A DNA stretch of 64,000 nt from Thalassotalea_B piscium_A (GTDB lineage Bacteria; Pseudomonadota; Gammaproteobacteria; Enterobacterales; Alteromonadaceae), in assembly GCA_049347715.1 (NCBI GenBank), contig CP186339.1:1302001-1366000 (forward strand). The letters run 5' to 3'. The position numbers and the translations under genes are program-made. Positions 55,959-64,000 of this stretch are shown in pieces. The stretch's first letter is position 1; the number at the start of each line of letters is the position of its first letter. Under the pieces are notes generated by a model. The model saw only the letters and a program-made list of their open reading frames with translations. It did not search any database and was not told the origin of the DNA.

Positions 55959-57305
55959 TTATAGGTGTAAATCGTGATGACTTCGTGAGTTACTCGGCAC
56001 AAACAAACTCTGATAAAGGTTAGTGGCGAAATCATCAGTCATACCTGAAACATAGTCGGCAATAACACGGTAACTGTTAAGGTTATTGTCTAATGCATAT
56101 TGATAGCGTTTAATCGCATTAGGAGGTAATAAACGTAACGGATCTGAGGCTAAAGCTTCAAATAATTCCATCACTATTTGCTGACCTCGATATTCATGAT
56201 GCTGAATTTCGGTGCGTTTTATTACAAAGTCATAAACGAAATCTTTGAATATTTGTAATGCTTGTTGTGCAATTTGGGGATGTTTAGCATTGTATCTCAA
56301 TAGAGGCTCATCAAACTGTACATCAGCATCATCATTTAGATCAACTAATGTGATCGCAGTAATTAAATAATTAACTAAACCGCCGATGGCTTCTTTTTGC
56401 TGATACGTTTTTTGGCTAAACAATTTCGCAGATAAATCCCTCGTTAATTGTTGTAACCATTCATCATCGAGTTGTTGGAGTTTATCAATAACATGGTGTT
56501 CAAAGTCTTCTCGCCTAACAACACTGGTTACTATTGCATCTTCAAGATCATGAATACCATAAGCAATATCATCTGCTAATTCCATTATTGAACAATCAAG
56601 GGATTTATAAATGGTTTTGCTGTGACCTGTTTCTCGTGGACTCATTTGTTGAAACAAATGTTTATCGTTAGCGGATAGAGGCGCTAAAATCCAATTTAGC
56701 GTGTTAATATCATCTTGATAAATACCTTTAGGTGGATGCCAATCACTTGCTTTTAGTTGTCTAAAAGAAGGTGGTATAAGCGGCGTATTGGCTGAAGTTA
56801 ATTGTTCAATTGTTTGTGGGTACTTAATTAGGCCTAACAATGTTCTGCGGGCTAAGTTCATTCCGTGACTTTCACTAAAGGGTTCTAAATGTGAAACAAT
56901 ACGTAGTGTTTGTCCATTACCTTCAAAGCCACCATGATCGCGCATCATAAAATGTAAGGCGACTTCACCACCATGACCAAAAGGGGGATGACCAATATCA
57001 TGAGCTAAACATAATGACTCAATCAAACTCTCTTCACTAGGAAATAATAAATGACTGAGTGCTTTATCTTTTATGCGTAATTGTGCACTTATCCCGGAGC
57101 CTATTTGAGAGGCTTCTAAAGAGTGGGTTAAACGGGTTCGATAAAAGTCGCTTTGTCCGCTACCCATTACTTGAGTTTTAGATTGTAGCCGTCTGAAAGC
57201 TGCTGAATGAAGAATACGTGCACGATCACGTTGAAAAGGACTGCGATGATCATTTTTACGTTGAGCAACATGAGTTAATTGACGTTCAAACCAAATATCT
57301 GACAT
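55959..57305 (-). CDS. dgt: dGTP triphosphohydrolase-like HD-domain protein
   Basis: 448 residues. HD-type metal site: RTRLTHSLEASQIG (His), CLAHDIGHPPFGHGGE (HD and H), and the distal Asp in MELADDIAYGIHDLED. Deoxynucleotide triphosphohydrolases of this length hydrolyse dGTP or other dNTPs to nucleoside plus triphosphate. Members from Shewanella and E. coli protect against phage by draining dNTPs, so this neighbour of the insertion platform may itself be defensive. The patatin gene begins 16 bases downstream. Confidence 0.9.
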   Translation of the reverse strand: MSDIWFERQLTHVAQRKNDHRSPFQRDRARILHSAAFRRLQSKTQVMGSGQSDFYRTRLTHSLEASQIGSGISAQLRIKDKALSHLLFPSEESLIESLCLAHDIGHPPFGHGGEVALHFMMRDHGGFEGNGQTLRIVSHLEPFSESHGMNLARRTLLGLIKYPQTIEQLTSANTPLIPPSFRQLKASDWHPPKGIYQDDINTLNWILAPLSANDKHLFQQMSPRETGHSKTIYKSLDCSIMELADDIAYGIHDLEDAIVTSVVRREDFEHHVIDKLQQLDDEWLQQLTRDLSAKLFSQKTYQQKEAIGGLVNYLITAITLVDLNDDADVQFDEPLLRYNAKHPQIAQQALQIFKDFVYDFVIKRTEIQHHEYRGQQIVMELFEALASDPLRLLPPNAIKRYQYALDNNLNSYRVIADYVSGMTDDFATNLYQSLFVPSNSRSHHDLHL

Positions 57306-57454
57306 AAATACCTTAAAATTGAATCATTTATTAGCGCTACCAGGAATAACTGCTAAGATAATGATATAGTTTGGTTTAGCTAACAGCACAGCATAATTAG
57401 ATAGTAACCATACCCAATTTTATTTTTTTTATCTAGAGTGCTTAGGAGCTAAGT

Positions 57455-58195
57455 TTGAATGCCATCTTGAAATGGGCAATAACCATATCATTAATTATTC
57501 CAATGTTGTTTGTTAATGGTTATACACAGTCTATTAATAAAACGATTATAACCGGCTTAAATAAGCCGCCATATGTGTTTGAAGAAACGCATACAGGTAT
57601 TCAATTAGATTTAATCAGTGAAGCGTTTAAAGATTCAGACTTTGTATTTTCTTATATGCACATTCCATTGGGGCGAGGAGTTACTGGATACCAACAGTTT
57701 AATGCAGATGTATTATTAACCGTCCTGCCTGATTTCAAATTTCCAGAAATGCATATTAGTCAACCTTATGTCTTTTACCAAAATATTGCAGTGAGTTTAC
57801 TTGAAAATGATTTTTCAATTAAAAGTATTGAAGATTTAGCCGGTAAAAATATCTCAGCCTTTCAAAATGCTAAAAAGTTCTTAGGTGATAAATTCGACAA
57901 AATTTCTACAAACTTTATGAGTTATCGCGAATTGCCAGAGCAGCAAAAACAAATTCAATCCTTATTTTTACATCGAACCGATGTCATTATCTTAGATATT
58001 AATATTTTTAAGTCTTATTTAAGACGATATGCAGACAGTGACTTAGCTAAGCCTTTCAAGGTGCATTATATTTTTGATGAAAGACCATATTCTGCTGGAT
58101 TTAGAAGTGAAGCATTACGAGACACTTTTGATGCGAGTATTAAAGAAATGAGAGCAAATGGTACTTATCAGTTAATTGTTGATAAGTACCTTTAA
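57455..58195 (+). CDS. Periplasmic solute-binding protein (family 3-like)
   Basis: 246 residues from a TTG start with AGGAG seven bases upstream. Signal peptide (ISLIIPMLFVNGYTQS), then a two-lobed binding fold (NKPPYVFEETHTGIQLDLI, GVTGYQQFNADVLLTVLP, LAGKNISAFQNAKKFLG). No transporter genes adjoin, so it may serve a sensor or an orphan uptake system. Ligand unknown. Confidence 0.8.
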   Translation: MNAILKWAITISLIIPMLFVNGYTQSINKTIITGLNKPPYVFEETHTGIQLDLISEAFKDSDFVFSYMHIPLGRGVTGYQQFNADVLLTVLPDFKFPEMHISQPYVFYQNIAVSLLENDFSIKSIEDLAGKNISAFQNAKKFLGDKFDKISTNFMSYRELPEQQKQIQSLFLHRTDVIILDINIFKSYLRRYADSDLAKPFKVHYIFDERPYSAGFRSEALRDTFDASIKEMRANGTYQLIVDKYL

Positions 58196-58226
58196 ATAAT
58201 AGTTTTTATTAAGTCTTTTGAGTTAT

Positions 58227-59192
58227 TTAAATATTGGCGATAAAAATAGCACGCTTAGGCGCAGGATAGCCTTCAATTGTTTTCGTGCTATCGTTAGGGT
58301 CAAGAAAATCTTGTAATGATTCAGTATCTATCCACTCAGTTTTACGCTGTTCTTCTAACGCGGTTATATCCGTATTTACGACTCTAATATTTTTAAAACC
58401 TACGCGTTTCAGCCAAGCACACATGGCATCAGCACTTGGTAAAAACCATACATTTCGCATTTTGGCATAACGCTCACCAGGGACTAATACCGTATTTTCG
58501 TCACCGTCAACAATAAGGGTTTCTAATACCAATTCACCACCTTTGGCTAACTGTCCTTTAAGTTGATAGAGAAAATCAATCGGTGAGCGGCGGTGATAAA
58601 GTACTCCCATAGCAAACACTGTATCAAAGGCTTGTAATTCAGGTAAATCCTCAACCCCTAATGGGAGTAAATTAACACTATCATCATTAATAAAGTGTTG
58701 AATTGCGTTAAATTGCATTAAAAATAATTGGGTAGGATCTATTCCTACTACAAACTGAGCGCCTTCACCACGCATACGCCATAAATGGTAGCCACTACCG
58801 CAACCTATATCTAAAACATAACGATTTTTTAACGGGCTAATATGATCTTTTAGACGATCCCACTTAAAATCTGAACGCCATTCAGTATCTATGTGTAAAC
58901 CATGGATATGATAAGGGCCTTTGCGCCAAGGTTTGAATTTTTTTAAGAGATTTTCAATACGTTTGAATTCACCCTCACTGATATCTTCTCGTTCACCCGC
59001 TTTAACTTGTGTGGTTAAATCAACATTATCCACATTAGTTTGTGGCAACGCTTCTAAAGTTTTTTGCCATTGAGCAAATTCACCATGTAGGTTCTCTTTT
59101 TGCCATAATGTGAGTTGCGCAGGTAAGGTGTTAAGCCAATGACTTAAACGATTTTGTGCAATTTGTTGATAAAAACGGTTATATGAAATCAT
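58227..59192 (-). CDS. cmoB: tRNA U34 carboxymethyltransferase CmoB
   Basis: 321 residues, the usual length. SAM-fold motif VLDIGCGSGYHLWRM, and the family blocks FKPWRKGPY and HIDTEWRSDFKWDR. CmoB transfers the carboxymethyl group of carboxy-SAM to 5-hydroxyuridine at tRNA position 34. Overlaps cmoA by four bases (ATGA), so the two enzymes of the pathway are translated together. Confidence 0.96.
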   Translation of the reverse strand: MISYNRFYQQIAQNRLSHWLNTLPAQLTLWQKENLHGEFAQWQKTLEALPQTNVDNVDLTTQVKAGEREDISEGEFKRIENLLKKFKPWRKGPYHIHGLHIDTEWRSDFKWDRLKDHISPLKNRYVLDIGCGSGYHLWRMRGEGAQFVVGIDPTQLFLMQFNAIQHFINDDSVNLLPLGVEDLPELQAFDTVFAMGVLYHRRSPIDFLYQLKGQLAKGGELVLETLIVDGDENTVLVPGERYAKMRNVWFLPSADAMCAWLKRVGFKNIRVVNTDITALEEQRKTEWIDTESLQDFLDPNDSTKTIEGYPAPKRAIFIANI

Positions 59193-59929
59193 TTGATAGC
59201 GACCAAAGAAAAAAAGTTAAAACACTGAAACCAAGGCGCCATATGGCTAAAGCCAGCATCAGAAAGTCGAGTGATATGTGTGTCTAAACTATCAGGTTTC
59301 ATCACATTTTCAAGAGCAGTACGTTTTTGTGCTATTTCTAACTCGCTGTAACCATTAGCACGTTTAAAGTCATGATGTAAGTCGATAAGTAGCTGATCAC
59401 AAACAGGGTTTGAATTAGTGATTTTTTCAGATAATAAAAGTAATCCGCCGGGGTTTAAACCTTCAGCAATTTTATTGATTAACTGTCGTCGAAACTCTGG
59501 TTCAATAAATTGCATAGTAAAATTAATAACTACCATTGAGGCATTCTTTATTTCCACATCAAGGATATTACCTTCAATAATTTCAACGGGGGTTTTACCT
59601 TTAAAAGCATTCACATGCATTTTACAGCGATCTACCATTGCAGGGGAGTTATCAATACCAATAATATGACAATTATCCGCTAAAATCGCTTTACGCATAG
59701 CTAAGGTTGCGGCTCCTAACGAACAGCCTAAATCATAGATGTTTGAATGGTCAGTCACATACTGTTGACTGAGGCGTCCAATAGTATCAATGATAGTGTT
59801 ATACCCCGGTACCGAACGAGATATCATATCAGGAAAGACTTCAACAACTTGTTGATCAAAAGTGAAGTCTTTTAGTTGAGATTGCTTTTTAGAAAATATT
59901 AAATCAGTGTCAGGCATGAATACAGTCAT
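59189..59929 (-). CDS. cmoA: Carboxy-SAM synthase CmoA
   Basis: 246 residues with IYDLGCSLGAATLAM and the family-typical FDQQVVEVFPDMISRSVPGY. It makes carboxy-S-adenosylmethionine from SAM and prephenate for CmoB. First gene of the cmoA-cmoB pair; divergent from aspS. Confidence 0.96.
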   Translation of the reverse strand: MTVFMPDTDLIFSKKQSQLKDFTFDQQVVEVFPDMISRSVPGYNTIIDTIGRLSQQYVTDHSNIYDLGCSLGAATLAMRKAILADNCHIIGIDNSPAMVDRCKMHVNAFKGKTPVEIIEGNILDVEIKNASMVVINFTMQFIEPEFRRQLINKIAEGLNPGGLLLLSEKITNSNPVCDQLLIDLHHDFKRANGYSELEIAQKRTALENVMKPDSLDTHITRLSDAGFSHMAPWFQCFNFFSLVAIK

Positions 59930-60076
59930 AAATTGATAATGTGAATTGCCGCTATTTTAACTGAAATAATCTTAGGATTAAATGCTACCGTTACTTGGAT
60001 ATCCTTTAGGACAATTGTTCTTGGCACAATATCGCCAACAAGGAGTGATTTCATTGCGGTAAAGTGAATTAGTTAG

Positions 60077-60104
60077 GTGACAATCTAACGGTTTGCTATA
60101 TAAT
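60077..60104 (+). promoter_or_regulatory. Sigma-70-like promoter of aspS
   Basis: GTGACA (60077-60082), 16-base spacer, TATAAT (60099-60104), 75 bases before the aspS ATG. Good match to consensus. Confidence 0.65.
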
Positions 60105-60179
60105 GTGCAGCATTTTTATCCTAATAGAAAATAGCAGCAAATAGGCTGTTACTTTCATCAGTTATCAAGGCAAATTAGT

Positions 60180-61946
60180 ATGCGTACGCTTTATTGTGGT
60201 GAGGTCAACGAATCTCACATTGGTCAAGAAATTACATTGTGTGGCTGGGTTAACCGTCGTCGAGATCTTGGTGCCGTGATCTTTTTAGATTTACGTGACC
60301 GTGAAGGGATAGTGCAAGTAGTTTATGATCCAGATTTGCCTGAAGTGATCGCTAAAGCTAATACTTTGCGTAATGAATTTTGTGTGCAAATTAAAGGTCA
60401 AGTGAGAGCACGTCCTGAAGGACAAATTAACAAAGATATGAAAACAGGTGCGATTGAAATACTTGGATTAGATCTGACCATATTAAATAAATCTGCGCCA
60501 TTGCCGCTTGATAGCAATCAAACGAATTCAGAAGAACAACGCTTAAAATATCGTTATTTAGATTTACGTCGTCCTGAAATGACTGAACGTATGCGTTTTC
60601 GCGCGAAAGTTACTTCAGCGGTACGTGAATCATTAGAGACACAAGGTTTTTTAGATATAGAAACACCTATTTTAACTGCAGCAACCCCTGAAGGCGCACG
60701 TGATTATTTAGTACCAAGTCGAACTCATAAAGGTAGCTTCTTTGCTTTACCTCAGTCACCACAATTGTTTAAGCAATTACTTATGATGTCGGGAATGGAA
60801 CGTTATTATCAGATCGTAAAATGTTTTCGTGATGAAGATTTACGTGCTGATCGTCAGCCAGAATTTACTCAAATTGATATTGAAACCTCGTTTATGACAG
60901 CCGATCAAGTCATGGAAGTGACGGAGAAAATGATCCGTGAGTTATTTCAAAAATTATTAAATGTCGATTTAGGTGAATTTCCTCGTATGCCGTACAGCGA
61001 AGCAATGACTCGCTTTGGCTCAGACAAGCCTGATTTACGTAACCCATTAGAAATTATTGATGTTGCTGATATTTTAAAAGATGTAGAATTTAAAGTGTTT
61101 TCAGGACCAGCAAATGATGACAACGGACGCGTAGCGGTACTTTGTATTCCTGATGGCGCGAGTAAGTTTTCACGTAAAGGAATTGATGAACTAACCAAAT
61201 TTGTAGGTATTTATGGCGCGAAAGGCATGCCTTGGTTAAAAGTAAATGACCGAGATGCTGGGCTTGAAGGTTTACAATCACCGATTTTGAAATTTTTAAC
61301 TGAAGAATCAGTGAATGCATTATTAGACCGAGCGAATGCAAAAACAGGTGATATTATTTTCTTTGGCTCAGATACTTATAACGTAGTGACAGAATCATTA
61401 GGCGCATTACGCTTAAAAATAGGTGAAGATCTTGAATTATTAACCGGTGAGTGGAAACCATTATGGGTTGTAGACTTCCCAATGTTTGAAGAAATAGATG
61501 GTAACATGCACGCCTTGCATCATCCTTTTACTGCACCAACAAATTTAACACCTGAACAGCTAGAAGCCAATCCAATTGGGGCTTTATCAAACGCCTACGA
61601 CATGGTACTCAATGGTTGTGAATTAGGTGGTGGTTCAGTTCGTATTCATGACCAAGCGATGCAAGCAGCTGTGTTTAGAATTTTAGGTATCAGTGATGAA
61701 GAAGCACAAGAAAAATTTGGTTTCTTATTAGAAGCATTACAATATGGTGCTCCACCGCATGCTGGTTTAGCCTTTGGTTTAGATCGCCTAGTGATGTTAA
61801 TGACTGGTGCTAGTTCTATTCGTGATGTTATGGCATTTCCAAAAACTACTACGGCAGCTTGTCCACTAACCAATGCGCCAGGTAAAGCCAACCCAGCACA
61901 GTTAGCTGAGTTAGGAATACAAACGGTAGCTAAAGAACAAAAGTAG
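60180..61946 (+). CDS. aspS: Aspartyl-tRNA synthetase
   Basis: 588 residues, bacterial type. OB-fold anticodon domain (CGWVNRRRDLGAVIFLDLRD), class II motifs: motif 2 FRDEDLRADRQPEFTQ and motif 3 AFGLDRLVMLM; the bacterial GAD insert lies between (about 290-420). It charges tRNA-Asp. Followed by ruvC after a terminator. Confidence 0.98.
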   Translation: MRTLYCGEVNESHIGQEITLCGWVNRRRDLGAVIFLDLRDREGIVQVVYDPDLPEVIAKANTLRNEFCVQIKGQVRARPEGQINKDMKTGAIEILGLDLTILNKSAPLPLDSNQTNSEEQRLKYRYLDLRRPEMTERMRFRAKVTSAVRESLETQGFLDIETPILTAATPEGARDYLVPSRTHKGSFFALPQSPQLFKQLLMMSGMERYYQIVKCFRDEDLRADRQPEFTQIDIETSFMTADQVMEVTEKMIRELFQKLLNVDLGEFPRMPYSEAMTRFGSDKPDLRNPLEIIDVADILKDVEFKVFSGPANDDNGRVAVLCIPDGASKFSRKGIDELTKFVGIYGAKGMPWLKVNDRDAGLEGLQSPILKFLTEESVNALLDRANAKTGDIIFFGSDTYNVVTESLGALRLKIGEDLELLTGEWKPLWVVDFPMFEEIDGNMHALHHPFTAPTNLTPEQLEANPIGALSNAYDMVLNGCELGGGSVRIHDQAMQAAVFRILGISDEEAQEKFGFLLEALQYGAPPHAGLAFGLDRLVMLMTGASSIRDVMAFPKTTTAACPLTNAPGKANPAQLAELGIQTVAKEQK

Positions 61947-61964
61947 TATTTTAAAAGATGAAGA

Positions 61965-62002
61965 AAATGCAGTTAAAGTGTATGCTTTAACTGCATTTTT
62001 TA
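61965..62002 (+). terminator. Intrinsic terminator between aspS and ruvC
   Basis: AAATGCAGTTAAAG and CTTTAACTGCATTT form a 14-bp stem with a 6-base loop, followed by T. Confidence 0.85.
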
Positions 62003-62031
62003 TGTCATATATAACGTAAATAAGGGTAACA

Positions 62032-62559
62032 TTGAGTATTATTTTAGGTATTGACCCAGGATCTCGTTTAACGGGATATGGTGTAATCGAGCAGCAAGGG
62101 AGAAAATTTACTTACCTTGGTAGTGGCTGTATTAAAGCGATAGCTTCTGGTGATGATTTAGCTGGGCGACTACAAACTATTTTTGCTGGTGTGTCAGAAA
62201 TTATTCTGCAATTTAACCCTGACATGTTTGCCATCGAGCAAGTGTTTATGGCGAAAAATCCTGATTCAGCATTAAAACTAGGACAAGCACGTGGTGCGGC
62301 TATCGTAGCAGCAACGAATGCTGAACTTACTGTTGCTGAATATTCAGCCCGACAAATCAAAAAATCAGTTGTAGGTACTGGTGCAGCAGACAAGGCACAA
62401 GTACAGCACATGGTAAAAACAATTTTAAAACTGTCAGCTACACCACAAGCCGATGCAGCGGATGCATTAGCTGTAGCCCTATGTCACGGACATAGTTACG
62501 ACTCATTAGTAAAAATGGCAGGGCAAGTGAAAAAAACGGTTCGTGGTCGTTTACGTTAG
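62032..62559 (+). CDS. ruvC: Holliday junction resolvase RuvC
   Basis: 175 residues from a TTG start preceded by AAGGGT. First catalytic aspartate D8 (ILGIDPGSRLTGYG), Glu in FAIEQVF, and terminal acidic pair in ADAADALAVA. It cuts Holliday junctions held by RuvAB; gene order ruvC-ruvA-ruvB is standard. Confidence 0.97.
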   Translation: MSIILGIDPGSRLTGYGVIEQQGRKFTYLGSGCIKAIASGDDLAGRLQTIFAGVSEIILQFNPDMFAIEQVFMAKNPDSALKLGQARGAAIVAATNAELTVAEYSARQIKKSVVGTGAADKAQVQHMVKTILKLSATPQADAADALAVALCHGHSYDSLVKMAGQVKKTVRGRLR

Positions 62560-62652
62560 TATACGCACCTGAACTAAAGTCTTAAAATCTACTTTACTGT
62601 ATATTTATCTAGTGCTATTGTAACGCCATAATTTAGTAAAGAGTTTGTTATT

Positions 62653-63273
62653 TTGATCGGTCGTTTACGTGGTGTATTAATAGAAAAAATAGCCCCTGAA
62701 ATATTAATTGAATGTCATGGCATTGGCTATGAAGTGACGATGCCAATGACAAGTATCTATGCTTTACCTGAACTTAATCAAGAAGCGATAATTTATACCC
62801 ACTTTGTCGTGAGAGAAGACGCTCAATTACTTTACGGTTTTGCCAATAAAACAGAGCGAAAACTTTTTCGACTACTCATTAAAGTCAATGGAGTTGGACC
62901 AAAACTCGCCTTAGCCATATTATCAGGTATGTCAGCAGAGCAATTTGTCAGTTGTGTTATTCATGACGATTTAACCACTATTGTTAAAATTCCTGGTGTA
63001 GGTAAGAAAACAGCTGAGCGTTTACTTATTGAGATGCGTGACAGAATTAAAGATTGGCATACGGAAGAAAACCCCTCTAACTTTACCCTAACGGCTAATT
63101 CAACTAATGCGCAACCCACTGCGATTGTGAATAATGTAAAAGGCGACGCTATTAACGCTTTAATATCTTTAGGGTATACTCAGTCGCAAGCAGATAAGGC
63201 AATTAAGTCTGTTTTTCACCCTGAAATGAATAGTGAAGATTTGATCCGTGACGCCCTTAAGTCAATGCTTTAA
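62653..63273 (+). CDS. ruvA: Holliday junction helicase subunit RuvA
   Basis: 206 residues, TTG start (MIGRLRGVL). OB-fold domain, two helix-hairpin-helix motifs (GVGPKLALAILSG and IPGVGKKTAERLLIEM) and the C-terminal UBA-like domain that contacts RuvB (ALISLGYTQSQADKAI). Confidence 0.97.
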   Translation: MIGRLRGVLIEKIAPEILIECHGIGYEVTMPMTSIYALPELNQEAIIYTHFVVREDAQLLYGFANKTERKLFRLLIKVNGVGPKLALAILSGMSAEQFVSCVIHDDLTTIVKIPGVGKKTAERLLIEMRDRIKDWHTEENPSNFTLTANSTNAQPTAIVNNVKGDAINALISLGYTQSQADKAIKSVFHPEMNSEDLIRDALKSML

Positions 63274-63306
63274 TCCATGTGGTTTAATAAGGTTTAATAA
63301 CAAATT

Positions 63307-64000
63307 ATGATAGAAGCTGATCGTTTGATCCAACCTGTAGCAACCATCGAAGATGAAAGTGTAGATCGTGCTATTCGTCCAAAAATGTTATCTGATTATA
63401 CTGGTCAAGATCACGTAAAGTCGCAAATGGAAATATTTATTCAAGCGGCAAGACAACGGGGAGAACCCTTAGATCACCTATTAATTTTTGGACCTCCTGG
63501 CCTTGGTAAAACCACACTTGCAAATATTGTTGCTAACGAAATGGGGGTGAATATTCGTACCACATCAGGTCCAGTGTTAGAAAAAGCCGGCGACTTAGCT
63601 GCATTATTAACGAATTTAGAAGAAAATGATGTGCTTTTTATCGATGAAATTCATCGGTTAAGTCCTGTCGTTGAAGAAATACTCTATCCTGCTATGGAAG
63701 ATTATCAGCTTGATATTATGATAGGAGAAGGGCCTGCTGCACGTTCAATAAAACTTGATTTGCCTGCGTTTACGCTTATTGGAGCTACCACAAGAGCAGG
63801 GGCATTAACTTCGCCGCTACGTGATCGTTTTGGTATAGTGCAACGTTTAGAGTTTTACAACAGCAAAGACCTTACTGATATTGTTAACCGCTCTGCACAT
63901 TTCTTAAATTTAACTATTGATAATGAAGGTGCGTTCGAAATTGCTAAGCGTTCACGAGGAACTCCAAGAATAGCGAATAGACTATTAAGACGAGTAAGAG
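63307..64000 (+). CDS. ruvB: Holliday junction helicase RuvB, 3'-truncated by window edge
   Basis: Starts at ATG 63307 (MIEADRLIQP), 33 bases after ruvA, and runs off the window after 231 codons. Walker A GPPGLGKTT, Walker B FIDEIHRL, sensor ATTRAG and the arginine finger region LRDRFG are intact. The AAA+ motor that drives branch migration with RuvA. Confidence 0.97.
   Translation, partial: MIEADRLIQPVATIEDESVDRAIRPKMLSDYTGQDHVKSQMEIFIQAARQRGEPLDHLLIFGPPGLGKTTLANIVANEMGVNIRTTSGPVLEKAGDLAALLTNLEENDVLFIDEIHRLSPVVEEILYPAMEDYQLDIMIGEGPAARSIKLDLPAFTLIGATTRAGALTSPLRDRFGIVQRLEFYNSKDLTDIVNRSAHFLNLTIDNEGAFEIAKRSRGTPRIANRLLRRVR

Noticed and set aside
1..64000. CRISPR arrays, tRNA and rRNA genes
   Set aside because: No regularly spaced repeats and no cloverleaf or rRNA sequence were noticed on either strand.

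Overview
The window is a low-GC chromosomal segment from a marine gammaproteobacterium of the Colwellia/Thalassotalea type (order Alteromonadales). I infer this from the housekeeping gene content and order (fldA-ybfE-DUF2788-ybfF / seqA-pgm, aspS-ruvC-ruvA-ruvB, cmoA-cmoB), the AT-rich code, and the PEP-CTERM and GlyGly-CTERM proteins. The genus is an inference. No tRNA, rRNA or CRISPR array was seen.

Left host part (1-24369). A 5'-cut hotdog thioesterase is followed by a same-strand run from 533 to 7371. It encodes a periplasmic thioredoxin, a Cys/Gly-tailed DUF4266 lipoprotein, a DUF3570 protein, the flavin transferase ApbE, an OmpR-type regulator with its histidine kinase, a cupredoxin-like protein, an FTR1-like permease and an outer-membrane protein. 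It looks like an envelope metal/redox module. Next come fldA, ybfE, DUF2788 and ybfF on the minus strand. On the plus strand follow seqA, pgm, astE, a branched-chain 2-oxoacid dehydrogenase operon (E1alpha, E1beta, two-lipoyl E2), a CsgG-like lipoprotein, a protein kinase with a VOC protein, a PEP-CTERM protein and a PhzF enzyme.

Mobile island (about 24370-55834). A host patatin-like phospholipase gene, which lies directly behind dgt on the minus strand, is split by a 31.5-kb insertion. Its first 36 codons lie at 55835-55942 and the remaining 320 codons at 23407-24369. Both ends carry the same 12-bp sequence (GTAAACCATTTA), and joining them restores an in-frame gene of about 354 codons. A third, diverged copy of the first 36 codons lies at 54085-54192. 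The island is therefore best read as two stacked insertions at one site. E2 (about 54.09-55.83 kb) is a small unit with a frameshifted KAP NTPase and a replacement patatin 5' end. E1 (about 24.37-54.08 kb) is an integrative mobilizable element. It carries a large serine recombinase at its left end, its own complete patatin gene, MobC plus relaxase with an oriT-like hairpin cluster, a helicase resembling replication initiators, and cargo.

E1 cargo. The most interesting block is a minus-strand cluster at 33771-40027: a 1401-residue protein with an internal Ser/Thr kinase domain, a Lon/MoxR-like AAA+ ATPase and a DEDDh exonuclease. Downstream is a membrane protein with DnaJ-type zinc motifs, and a truncated, frameshifted paralogue lies near the relaxase. 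The architecture is that of an anti-phage system, and I do not recognise it as a named one. The other cargo is secreted proteins (a gluzincin-like lipoprotein, a leishmanolysin-like metalloprotease with a GlyGly-CTERM tail, a subtilase), small unknown proteins and a low-molecular-weight phosphatase.

Right host part (55959-64000): dgt, a periplasmic solute-binding protein, cmoB/cmoA, aspS, ruvC, ruvA and the start of ruvB, which runs off the window.
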